From positions 1-23,011 of the forward strand of contig CAKUFS010000031.1 of the NCBI GenBank assembly GCA_934648845.1: a stretch of 23,011 nucleotides of DNA, in the 5' to 3' direction. Below are positions 6,882 to 14,365 of the stretch, piece by piece (the stretch's first letter is position 1; every line of letters starts with the position of its first letter). Made by a program: the position numbers and the translations under genes. Origin of the DNA: an uncultured Eggerthellaceae bacterium. Its GTDB lineage: Bacteria > Actinomycetota > Coriobacteriia > Coriobacteriales > Eggerthellaceae. The notes beneath the pieces are model-generated. The model had not been told where the DNA came from. It made no database searches and saw nothing but the letters and a program-made list of their open reading frames with translations.

Positions 6882-7630
6882 TTGCCTTGGACGTGCAGAG
6901 CTTGACGAAGCGTTTCCCCAATATGGAGCGTCCGGCGCTTGATAAGGTCAGCTTTCAGGTGGAGCAGGGTAAGTGCTTGGGCATTGTGGGCGGCAGCGGT
7001 TGCGGAAAAAGCACGCTAGCGCGCATTGTGATGATGCTTGAACAGCCTGATAGCGGGCGGGTTCTGCTTTTCGGAGATGAGATTGGCGGTAAGGATTTGA
7101 AGTCCGCCCGTGACGTTTACCGCACCATGCAGATGATTTTTCAGAACCCGATTGATTCCTTCGACCCGCGTCGCACCCTTGGCTTCTCTTTGATGGAACC
7201 AGGAAGAAGCTTTGGTCTTTCGCGTGCCGAAGCAGAGCGGAAAGCGCACGCGTTGTTAGTTTCTGTGGGCTTGGATGAAAGCTTTTTTGAGCGCTACCCC
7301 TCGCAGGTCAGCGGCGGGCAATGCCAACGCGCCGCCATTGCGCGCGCTTTAATGACCGACCCTTCGGTGCTCATCTGCGACGAAATTACCAGTGCACTGG
7401 ATGTGACTACGCAAGCGCGCATTGTGGAGCTGATTTCCCAGCTCAAAAAGAGGGTGACCATCGTATTCATCACGCATGATCTTGCTTTAGCGTCAAATAT
7501 CTGCGACAACCTGGTGGTTATGGAAAAGGGTTGCATTGTAGAATCCGGCGCAGCGCATGACGTTTTGGAAAACCCCCAATCCGATTACACGAAGCTTTTG
7601 CTTTCTTCGGTATACACGCTCAACGGGTAA
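6878..7630 (+). CDS. ABC transporter ATPase, NikE-like
   Basis: This is the second ATPase, 250 residues. It overlaps the first by the four bases ATGA, a strong sign of translational coupling and of a heterodimeric ATPase pair. It has Walker A GGSGCGKST (38-46), a Q-loop in MIFQNPIDSFDPR (86-98), signature VSGGQCQR (144-151), Walker B VLICDE (164-169) and switch His200. Family members of this type bind the cytoplasmic faces of the two permeases and power uptake. Its length matches NikE/CntF-type subunits and is well below DppF/OppF (about 330 aa). Both ATPase sites appear intact. Confidence 0.9.
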   Translation: MIALDVQSLTKRFPNMERPALDKVSFQVEQGKCLGIVGGSGCGKSTLARIVMMLEQPDSGRVLLFGDEIGGKDLKSARDVYRTMQMIFQNPIDSFDPRRTLGFSLMEPGRSFGLSRAEAERKAHALLVSVGLDESFFERYPSQVSGGQCQRAAIARALMTDPSVLICDEITSALDVTTQARIVELISQLKKRVTIVFITHDLALASNICDNLVVMEKGCIVESGAAHDVLENPQSDYTKLLLSSVYTLNG

Positions 7631-7635
7631 TTGTT

Positions 7636-9075
7636 ATGGCTGTTGATTTCACCGAAGGCGCCCTGGGAAAAAGCGTTTTTCGATTTGCTGTCCCTCTTTT
7701 GGGTGCGAGCCTTATCCAGCTGCTTTACTCAGCGGTGGATGTTCTATTTGCTGGTAATGTTTTGGGCGCAGCGGGCATGGCGGCACTCGGTGCTTCGTCT
7801 TTGGTTGCTTATTGTGCGGTGAGCTTCTTTTTGGGTGTGTCGGTTGGCTCGAATGTGGTGGCGGCGCGCGCGTTCGGGGCGCGTGATGTTACCGGTATGG
7901 AAAAGACGGTGGGCACGTCGCTCGTGCTCGCGGTGATCTGGGGCGTTGTTTGCGCGGCGGCTGGATTCTTCGCTGCTCGTTTTATTGTGATTGGCATGGG
8001 CGTTCCTGCTTCGGTTTTGGACGATGCCACACTGTACCTGCAAATATACTTCTTGTCGCTGCCGTTTATCATCGTCTACAACATGGCTTCGGCGTGTTTG
8101 CGCGCTTTTGGTGATTCGCAATCTCCTTTGCAAGCTCAAGTTCTGGGCGGCGCGCTCAACGTTGTGCTGGATGCGCTGTTCTTGCTGGTCATTGACGGCG
8201 GCGTTGCAGGTATTGCGTGGTCAACGTTTGCGGCGCAAGGATGTGCGTGCGTCTATGCCCTGTGGCGTTTACGCAGGACGGAGCTTCCCTGCGTGCTGCG
8301 CTGGCGCTTGCTGCGCCTGGATGCCTCTACGGCAAAAGAAATCATGCGGCTTGGTTTTCCTTCGGGGGTGCAGTCGCTCATGATGACGTTTTCCAATGTG
8401 CTTATTCAATACGTGGTGAACGGCACGGGAGAGGCAGGCATTGCGGCGTTTACGGCGTATTTCCGTGTTGAGCTGCTTATTTATGAGCCGTTAGTGGTGC
8501 TTGGTCAAACGGTAACGGTGCTTACGGCTCAAAACACAGGCGCGCATCGCCATGAGCGCGTTCATAAAGGGGTTCGAACCTGCCTTGCCATGGGTTTGGG
8601 GTCCAGCATTGCAACGGCGGTTGTCTTGCTGCTGGTGCGACACCCGCTCATGGGCTTGTTCGTAAGCGATGCTGAAGTGATTTCGCTGGGCAGCGCTATC
8701 ATGATGACTACGCTGCCGTTTTACTGGCTGTATGCGTTTGTTGAGACGTATGCGGGTGCCAGCAGGGGCGTGGGCAACACGCGCGTTCCTATGGTGGTGA
8801 TTCTTCTGTGCTTCGCATGTATGCGCTTGGGGCTTTTGTACCTAACTCCGCTGGGCGGCTTGGGCGTTGCCGGTATTGCTTGCGTTTATCCTTTGACCTG
8901 GGCTTGCGCCGCGCTTTCGCTGTCCATCTACTACTTCAAGGTTATTCATCCCCGTATGCATTCGCTGCAGGATAATCCTCATCCGCATAAATCATCGGTC
9001 GATTGTGGCGCGAGCGCTGTGGGCTGTCACCCGGTTTCGGACGCGCAAGAAGGCGGCGAACGAGCGCATGGTTAG
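7636..9075 (+). CDS. MATE-family efflux transporter
   Basis: The 479-residue membrane protein starts five bases after the NikE-like stop. The N-terminus GKSVFRFAVPLLGASLIQLLY and the following DVLFAGNVLGAAGMAALG (35-52) and GSNVVAARAFGARD (71-84) are typical of MATE transporters, which export small molecules using a Na+ or H+ gradient. Roughly twelve hydrophobic segments are visible. The two halves repeat in the usual way: the second half opens near KEIMRLGFPSGVQSLMMTF. After the last helix comes a hydrophilic tail of about 45 residues rich in His, Pro, Ser and Gly (HPRMHSLQDNPHPHKS and onward), longer than usual. Exporter and importer in one operon suggest that the compound made or modified by the methyltransferase leaves by this route. 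A drug-efflux role alone is the alternative. Confidence 0.88.
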   Translation: MAVDFTEGALGKSVFRFAVPLLGASLIQLLYSAVDVLFAGNVLGAAGMAALGASSLVAYCAVSFFLGVSVGSNVVAARAFGARDVTGMEKTVGTSLVLAVIWGVVCAAAGFFAARFIVIGMGVPASVLDDATLYLQIYFLSLPFIIVYNMASACLRAFGDSQSPLQAQVLGGALNVVLDALFLLVIDGGVAGIAWSTFAAQGCACVYALWRLRRTELPCVLRWRLLRLDASTAKEIMRLGFPSGVQSLMMTFSNVLIQYVVNGTGEAGIAAFTAYFRVELLIYEPLVVLGQTVTVLTAQNTGAHRHERVHKGVRTCLAMGLGSSIATAVVLLLVRHPLMGLFVSDAEVISLGSAIMMTTLPFYWLYAFVETYAGASRGVGNTRVPMVVILLCFACMRLGLLYLTPLGGLGVAGIACVYPLTWACAALSLSIYYFKVIHPRMHSLQDNPHPHKSSVDCGASAVGCHPVSDAQEGGERAHG

Positions 9076-9104
9076 AAATTGAGGCTTCGGCAGAGTTTTG
9101 TTCT

Positions 9105-9226
9105 TGATAAAAACGGGGTACTTTTCTGTGGGTTTGCCACGGTTTACTTTTTAGTGACCTGGGGAAATGCCGCGATTCAGCAATCGAGAAGCTAAAAATC
9201 CACAGAAAAGTGGGTCGTTTTTATCA
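9105..9226. repeat. Imperfect 27-bp inverted repeat with 68-base loop
   Basis: Left arm 9105-9131 is TGATAAAAACG-GGGT-ACTTTTCTGTGG. Right arm 9200-9226 is CCACAGAAAAGT-GGGT-CGTTTTTATCA. The outer 11 and inner 12 bases are perfect inverted matches, while the central GGGT reads the same way on the + strand in both arms. As RNA the arms would pair at 25 of 27 positions counting two G-U pairs. Three more T/A matches follow inward after one mismatch. No flanking target-site duplication is evident. It could be a small non-autonomous element, a REP-like sequence, a binding site pair or a transcript-end structure. Confidence 0.75.
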
Positions 9227-9320
9227 TCGTCAGAAGATCTGCCGAACTGTTCCGACGCAGTTTGTCGACGAGTGCGACGGCCGTTCAGTTGTGCAGTTGT
9301 GGCGCATTTGTTGGCCAGGC

Positions 9321-9349
9321 TTCTTGCTTTTTCGTATAAGGGGTATACT
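9321..9349 (+). promoter_or_regulatory. Putative promoter of the Asp23-fakA-recG cluster
   Basis: TATACT (9344-9349) is a good -10. The best-placed -35 is the weak TTCTTG (9321-9326) at 17 bases. An alternative pair is TTGGCC (9311-9316) with TATAAG (9335-9340) at 18 bases. Either gives a leader of about 60-70 bases before the ATG at 9415. Confidence 0.45.
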
Positions 9350-9414
9350 TTTAGAGTTTATTTTTGAAGCGTTTGCTTTGAAGCATTATTAGCACGACAT
9401 TGAAGGGAAGTCCT

Positions 9415-9759
9415 ATGAGCGAAATCATTCCTGGAGATTTGCATGTATCGAACGATGTTTTAGCCGATGTCGTGGGAAACGCTGCTATGCAGTGCTACGG
9501 CGTGGTTGGCATGACCGCACCGAACGCTGCCGATGGTATTGCAAAGATTTTGCCCGCCTCGCGTTTGCGCCGCGGTGTTGTGGTGACCAAAGAAGAGCAA
9601 GGCGTTCGCGTTGATCTTTATATTGTGGTCGAATACGGTATCAACGTTTCCACGGTCACGCGTAATTTGACCGATGCGGTGCGTTTCGCGTTGACCGAGT
9701 ACACGCGCATTCCTCTTGCAGCAATAGAGGTTCATGTTCAGGGCATCAAAATAAAATAA
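9415..9759 (+). CDS. Asp23/Gls24-family protein (YloU-like)
   Basis: The product has 114 residues from the ATG at 9415. That start is preferred over a TTG at 9400 because GAAGGGAAG lies at 9402-9410 at normal spacing. The family pattern is clear: an opening SNDVLADVVGNAAMQCYGVVGM (split here as SNDVLADVVGN and AAMQCYGVVGM), a middle GVVVTKEEQGVRVDLYIVV, then YGINVSTVTRNL and a closing IEVHVQGIKI. Relatives are small cell-envelope or membrane-associated stress proteins of unclear biochemical role (S. aureus Asp23, B. subtilis YloU). A gene of this family stands directly before fakA in many Firmicutes and Actinobacteria, as here with a 37-base gap, so a link to fatty-acid use or the membrane is plausible but unproven. 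Confidence 0.85.
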   Translation: MSEIIPGDLHVSNDVLADVVGNAAMQCYGVVGMTAPNAADGIAKILPASRLRRGVVVTKEEQGVRVDLYIVVEYGINVSTVTRNLTDAVRFALTEYTRIPLAAIEVHVQGIKIK

Positions 9760-9796
9760 CGGTTCGAGATTATCGCAAAACGAAATTGAGGTTTTC

Positions 9797-11428
9797 ATGT
9801 CTGAGCACTATTCACGAAACAACATTGTGAATGCGATTGCGGCTGCCAGCAAGATTTTGTCGGAGCGCAAAGAAGAAGTCAATCGCCTTAATGTTTTCCC
9901 TGTTCCCGACGGTGATACAGGCACTAATATGTCGCTTACCATTGAAAGCGTGGTCAACAATCTTGCGGCCATGCCCATTGGCTACACGCAAAACGACATT
10001 CGCAAGGCAATCACGCAAGGTGCGCTTATGGGCGCACGCGGCAACTCGGGTGTTATTACGTCCCAGATTCTGCGCGGTTTCTGCGAAGGCGCGCAAACGT
10101 GCGAGGTATTCGACACGGCGATGATTGACGCCGGTTTCCAAAAGGCGGTAGAAGTTGCGTTCAAGGCTGTTCGCAAGCCGGTCGAGGGCACGATTCTGAC
10201 TGTTTTGAAGGACACTGCCGCCGCTGCGAAGAAAGCACGTAAGGCAAAGCTTTCTACCGATGATGCCATGGATGCTATTGCGGCAGAAGCATTTGCATCT
10301 GTGCAGCGCACTCCTGATTTGCTGCCCGTTTTGAAGGAAAACGGCGTGGTAGACGCGGGTGGCTTCGGTCTGTCTATCTTCATTGGCGCGTTTGTTTCCG
10401 CGCTGACCGGTAAGGAAGGCGTGCTTGTTGACACGCTGGCGTTCGCGCGTACGGCTGCTCCGAAGGTGGAAATTGAGCAGATCAACGACTGGGAAGGCTC
10501 GGCGTATCGCTATTGCAATGAATTTCTGGTTGACTCCGATGTCCTTGATACCGACGAAGCTCTGGAATTCTTGGCCACCATGGGCGACTGCGAACTGTGC
10601 GTAGGCGCAACTCCTAAGTTCAAGGTGCATGTTCACTCCAACACGCCCGATAAGGTGCTGGCATACTTCCTGGAGCGCGGCCAGATTTCCGAGGTGTTTA
10701 TCCACAACATGCAGCTGCAAAGCGAAGAACGCACTGAGAAACTTGTTGCCGAAGAGCAGGGCGAGCATAAAGCGCTCGGCTTTGTGGCCGTTGCAGCTGG
10801 CGAAGGCAACGCTCAGATTCTGAAGAGCTTGGGTGTGGATGTGGTAGTGTCCGGCGGACAGACCATGAATCCTTCCACGAAGGACCTGCTTGATGCGGTG
10901 AACAGGGTAAATGCCAATGCCGTTATCATCTTGCCTAACAACAGCAACATCATTATGGCCGCAAACAGCGCAGCGCAGCTTTCCGAGAAGCCTTGTGGCG
11001 TTGTTCCCACGAAGAGCGTTCCTGCATCGTTTAGCGCATTGTTTGGCGCTGACCCCGAGACCGACTTGGACACGAACATCGAGAGCATGACCGACGCGTT
11101 CTCGGAAGTGAAAACAGGCGAGATTACCACCGCCATCAAGGATTCCAAGGATGCTCACGACAATCCTATCCACAACGGCGACGTTATTGGCATTGCCGAT
11201 GGCTCCATTGAAGCGGTTGGTCAGTCTTTGGAAGAAGTCCTGTTTGCGTTGCTGAAAGCCATGGAAGCTGAAGATATGGACAATTTGACGCTTCTGGCGG
11301 GCGCAGATCTTTCTCAGGATGAATTCGACGCTTTGGTTGAAAAAGTTGAGCAGGAATATGACGACCTTGAGATCGACGCGCAGCGCGGTGAACAGCCGTT
11401 GTATCCGCTTGTGTTCTCTTTGGAGTAG
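9797..11428 (+). CDS. fakA: Fatty acid kinase subunit FakA (YloV, DAK phosphatase-like)
   Basis: The 543-residue protein has the FakA three-part layout. The N-terminal DhaL-type ATP-binding domain has PDGDTGTN (37-44; D38 and D40 are Mg2+ ligands) and GARGNSGVITSQILRGF (79-95). The middle domain has YRYCNEFLV (237-245) and the metal-site motif KVHVHS (275-280; H277, H279). The C-terminal DegV-like domain (about 330-543) contacts FakB. With a FakB carrier it phosphorylates exogenous fatty acids to acyl phosphates, which PlsY uses directly and PlsX interconverts with acyl-ACP. plsX lies later in this same cluster, while no fakB is visible in the window. GAGG at 9788-9791 precedes the ATG by five bases. 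A small GCAGCCA/TGGCTGC stem follows at 11464-11483 in the gap to recG. Confidence 0.9.
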   Translation: MSEHYSRNNIVNAIAAASKILSERKEEVNRLNVFPVPDGDTGTNMSLTIESVVNNLAAMPIGYTQNDIRKAITQGALMGARGNSGVITSQILRGFCEGAQTCEVFDTAMIDAGFQKAVEVAFKAVRKPVEGTILTVLKDTAAAAKKARKAKLSTDDAMDAIAAEAFASVQRTPDLLPVLKENGVVDAGGFGLSIFIGAFVSALTGKEGVLVDTLAFARTAAPKVEIEQINDWEGSAYRYCNEFLVDSDVLDTDEALEFLATMGDCELCVGATPKFKVHVHSNTPDKVLAYFLERGQISEVFIHNMQLQSEERTEKLVAEEQGEHKALGFVAVAAGEGNAQILKSLGVDVVVSGGQTMNPSTKDLLDAVNRVNANAVIILPNNSNIIMAANSAAQLSEKPCGVVPTKSVPASFSALFGADPETDLDTNIESMTDAFSEVKTGEITTAIKDSKDAHDNPIHNGDVIGIADGSIEAVGQSLEEVLFALLKAMEAEDMDNLTLLAGADLSQDEFDALVEKVEQEYDDLEIDAQRGEQPLYPLVFSLE

Positions 11429-11463
11429 TACGTCCAAGAAGACGTTTTCCGAAGGTAAGCGTA

Positions 11464-11483
11464 GCAGCCAACAACGTGGCTGC
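11464..11483 (+). other. Short perfect stem-loop between fakA and recG
   Basis: GCAGCCA (11464-11470) pairs perfectly with TGGCTGC (11477-11483) around a six-base loop. No T-run follows, so it is not an intrinsic terminator. It may mark an RNA processing or pausing site in the 102-base fakA-recG gap. Confidence 0.4.
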
Positions 11484-11530
11484 GATATGCGTCAATACTC
11501 GTAAGAAACAAACAAGAAGCAAGGGAGCCT

Positions 11531-13783
11531 ATGGTTCGTTCTTCTTCGAAAGATACCAGTTCAAGTGCGGTTGGCAATGCTGACCGCACTTTGCCTACTA
11601 TGCACTTGGAAGACCGTGTGTCATCGGTTTCCGGGGTTAGTCCGAAACGCGCGCAAGCCCTGGGCAAGATGGGTGTTTCAACGGTTCGGGATTTGCTTAC
11701 GCTGTTCCCGCGTCGCTACGTTGACTTGTCGAAAGTCGAAACCATTCGCACCGCAACAATTGGCGAGAGTTGTACGATTCGCGGGCGCATCCATGAAATG
11801 AAGCTGAAGCGGCCTAAGCCGAAACTTACGCTTGTCGAGATTACCCTGGTTGATGAGACGGGCGTTATGATGGTCACGGCGTTTCGTCAGCCGTGGCTTA
11901 TGGATACGCTTTCGCAGGATATGCATATTGCCGTTGCGGGTAAAGTCGAGTTCGATTACGGTTTCAAGCGCATGATAAATCCGTTCATCGAGCCGCTTGA
12001 TGGGGCGAATGCAAGCGCGAATACAAGCACCGATGGCTTTATCATCCCTGTTCATCCGGCTTGCGCGGAAATTTCAACCGCTTGGATGCGTCGCTTGATC
12101 GGAAATGCCCTGGAAGAAGCCGACGGCATGGAGGATTTCATGCCGCTGCCTTTGCGCGAGAAGCATTGCTTGATGTCGCGCCGCAACGCACTGCGCTCCA
12201 TTCATTTTCCGCTTTCCATGGATGATATGCGGCTTGCGCATCGGCGCTTGGTCTACGAAGAAGTGCTGCTGCTGGAACTGTCGCTCATGCTCGAGGGAGC
12301 TCGAGCGGAAGGTGACGCTGCGCATCTGTCTGACCAGCATGCCCCTGTTGCTCACATGACCGATGGCCCGGCTGTGCTTAAGCTCTTCGAGGTGATGCCC
12401 TTTGCGCTCACGCAAGACCAGATGCAAGCGGTAACTGAAATTCTGGCAAACATGGCGAAACCGTCGTGCGCGAATCATCTGCTGCTGGGCGATGTGGGCA
12501 CGGGCAAAACGGCCGTGACCGCGTTTGCGCTTGCGGCGGCGGCCGATTCGGGCAATCAAGCCGTTATGATGGCGCCGACTGAAGTGCTGGCGCGCCAGTA
12601 CGCGCAAAGTTTAGGCAGCTTGTTTGACCAGGTGAATGTTTCGTGGGCCATTCTTACGGGCGCCACGCCTGCTTCCGAGCGCGCTGATATTCTGCAGCGC
12701 CTTGCAGCAGGGGAGATTCAGGTGCTGTTCGGTACGCATGCGGTCATTGAACCCGATGTTGTGTTCTCTGCATGCAGCTTGTGCGTCATCGATGAGCAGC
12801 AGCGCTTTGGCGTTGAGCAGCGCGCCCGTTTGCTGGGGAAGGGTTCGGCACCCGATGCGCTCTACCTTACCGCAACGCCCATTCCGCGCTCGCTTGCGTT
12901 AGCGCTTTTCGGCAACTTGTCGCTTTCGTATTTGCGGCAACGCCCTTACGCGGGAGCGCAACGCACTACAAAAGTCCTGACCAGGGGCGAGAGCAGCACG
13001 GCATACGATGCGGCACGTGAAGCGCTTGAGCGCGGCGAGCAAGTCTATGTGGTGTGCCCACTGGTGGGCTTGACCACCGAAGAGCGCGATACGCGCGCGC
13101 AACGCACGAAGGAAGATCAGGAAGACCACTACGAGTTTTCTTGCATCACCATCGAAGGTGAGAGCGATTTCGCGCGCGAGAACATTGCGGCAGCATCCAG
13201 CATGGCAAAGCGCCTGCAAGATACCGTTTTCTATGACTTCAATGTGGCGCTTTTGCACGGAAAGCTCTCCAATGCGGAAAAGCAAAAGACCATGGATGAT
13301 TTCCGGCGCGGTGACGTGCAGGTTCTTGTTGCCACGACCGTTATCGAGGTAGGCGTGGATGTGCCTAATGCTACTGTCATCATCGTGGAAGACGCCGACC
13401 GATTCGGCTTATCTCAGCTGCATCAGTTGCGCGGGCGCGTGGGACGTGGTACTTTGCCTTCCCAGGTTTTTTTGATATCGAACGCGCAAACGCCGGTGGC
13501 GCTTGACCGCCTGGGGGCCATGGAGCGTACCGATGACGGCTTTGAACTGGCGGCTTACGACTTGAGCTTGCGCCGCGAAGGCGACATTTTAGGCAATCGG
13601 CAGCACGGTGCGTCGTCGTTGAAGCTGGTGAACGTTATCCGCGATAGCGCGGTGATTGAGGCCGCGCATGCAGATGCGGCGGAGATCCTGCAAGATGATC
13701 CGCGTCTGGAGCGCTTGCAACACCGGGCGCTTGCGCGTGAAGTGCGTATGATGCGGGGAAACCGCGAAGTGATGGGAGGCTAG
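11531..13783 (+). CDS. recG: ATP-dependent DNA helicase RecG
   Basis: RecG remodels stalled replication forks and branched DNA. The 750-residue protein carries the wedge/OB domain at about 75-160, then the helicase core: LTQDQMQAV (293-301), Walker A GDVGTGKT (320-327), motif II DEQQRFGVEQR (421-431), motif III TATPIPR (447-453), HGKLSNAEK (576-584), TTVIEVGVDVPNA (602-614) and motif VI QLHQLRGRVGRG (629-640), followed by the RecG C-terminal region with GDILGNRQHG. Most RecG proteins have DEQH in motif II; here the His is Gln. A segment of about 45 acidic and polar residues (about 515-563) lengthens the region between CPLVGL and the HGKLS motif compared with E. coli RecG (693 aa). The ATG at 11531 follows AGGGAG; the first 23 residues are Ser/Thr-rich, and M24 is an alternative start. 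Confidence 0.95.
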   Translation: MVRSSSKDTSSSAVGNADRTLPTMHLEDRVSSVSGVSPKRAQALGKMGVSTVRDLLTLFPRRYVDLSKVETIRTATIGESCTIRGRIHEMKLKRPKPKLTLVEITLVDETGVMMVTAFRQPWLMDTLSQDMHIAVAGKVEFDYGFKRMINPFIEPLDGANASANTSTDGFIIPVHPACAEISTAWMRRLIGNALEEADGMEDFMPLPLREKHCLMSRRNALRSIHFPLSMDDMRLAHRRLVYEEVLLLELSLMLEGARAEGDAAHLSDQHAPVAHMTDGPAVLKLFEVMPFALTQDQMQAVTEILANMAKPSCANHLLLGDVGTGKTAVTAFALAAAADSGNQAVMMAPTEVLARQYAQSLGSLFDQVNVSWAILTGATPASERADILQRLAAGEIQVLFGTHAVIEPDVVFSACSLCVIDEQQRFGVEQRARLLGKGSAPDALYLTATPIPRSLALALFGNLSLSYLRQRPYAGAQRTTKVLTRGESSTAYDAAREALERGEQVYVVCPLVGLTTEERDTRAQRTKEDQEDHYEFSCITIEGESDFARENIAAASSMAKRLQDTVFYDFNVALLHGKLSNAEKQKTMDDFRRGDVQVLVATTVIEVGVDVPNATVIIVEDADRFGLSQLHQLRGRVGRGTLPSQVFLISNAQTPVALDRLGAMERTDDGFELAAYDLSLRREGDILGNRQHGASSLKLVNVIRDSAVIEAAHADAAEILQDDPRLERLQHRALAREVRMMRGNREVMGG

Positions 13784-13786
13784 AAT

Positions 13787-14365
13787 ATGCGCATAATTGC
13801 AGGTGAGTGGAGGGGTGTTCTAATTGCCGCCCCCGATGGCGAAACAACGCGCCCTACCATCGACCGCATTCGGGAATCGCTTATGAGCAGCCTGTATTGT
13901 ACGCTGAACACGTTCGACGACGTTACGGTGCTCGATGCGTTTGCGGGATCGGGCGCTTTAGGCTTGGAAGCGCTTTCCCGCGGTGCGAAGCAGGCGTGGT
14001 TCTACGAGCTTGATCCGCAGTCGGCGGCAACGCTTGAGGGCAATATCAAGAAACTACGCTGCGACGCAATGCGCGCAGTAGTGCGCAAAACCGACGTGCT
14101 GGCGCATCCGCCCTTGTCGGGGCACGAGCCGTTTGGACTTATCCTTCTTGATCCGCCGTATGCGCTTGATCCCGCGCTTGTTTTCGCGTTTTTGGAAGAG
14201 CTTGATGCCGCAGGATGTCTGGCTTCCTACGTTACGATTTCCTATGAACATTCACGAGACACCGACCTGGCGCCTTTTTTTGCGCGTTCGCGTGTGAAAT
14301 GGGATAGTATGCAAACGAAAACTTACGGTGAGATTGCTGTTGATATTTTCGGAAAGGCGGATTAA
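13787..14365 (+). CDS. rsmD: 16S rRNA (guanine966-N2)-methyltransferase
   Basis: The 192-residue product is RsmD, which methylates G966 of 16S rRNA during 30S assembly using SAM. Seen in the sequence are the N-terminal MRIIAGEWRG, the RPT..R.RE segment (22-30), motif I VLDAFAGSGALGLEALSRGA (48-67), FYELD (72-76) and the catalytic LLDPPY (120-125), characteristic of N2-guanine and N6-adenine enzymes. The ATG at 13787 has GGGAGG about eight bases upstream, and it lies three bases after the recG stop. The 3' end shares one base with coaD (TAATG). The rsmD-coaD pairing is widespread in bacteria and supports the call. Confidence 0.93.
   Translation: MRIIAGEWRGVLIAAPDGETTRPTIDRIRESLMSSLYCTLNTFDDVTVLDAFAGSGALGLEALSRGAKQAWFYELDPQSAATLEGNIKKLRCDAMRAVVRKTDVLAHPPLSGHEPFGLILLDPPYALDPALVFAFLEELDAAGCLASYVTISYEHSRDTDLAPFFARSRVKWDSMQTKTYGEIAVDIFGKAD

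Larger units (their letters stand above)
9076..9414. other. 339-base non-coding junction after the accessory block
   Basis: No convincing gene is present; short open frames here have no ribosome-binding site or family pattern. The stretch holds a 27-bp imperfect inverted repeat (9105-9131 / 9200-9226) with a small CGATT-CAGC-AATCG hairpin (9173-9186) in its loop. A likely promoter for the Asp23-family gene lies near its right end. No obvious intrinsic terminator with a T-run follows the MATE gene, so the inverted repeat may be what ends or shields that transcript. Confidence 0.7.

Noticed and set aside
9167..9392. Two small + strand open frames (66 and 60 codons) in the junction
   Set aside because: They overlap each other, the inverted repeat and the promoter, lack a ribosome-binding site and look like no protein family.
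9812..11437. Long - strand open frame (541 codons) opposite fakA
   Set aside because: Shadow of fakA; no ribosome-binding site, no recognisable domain.
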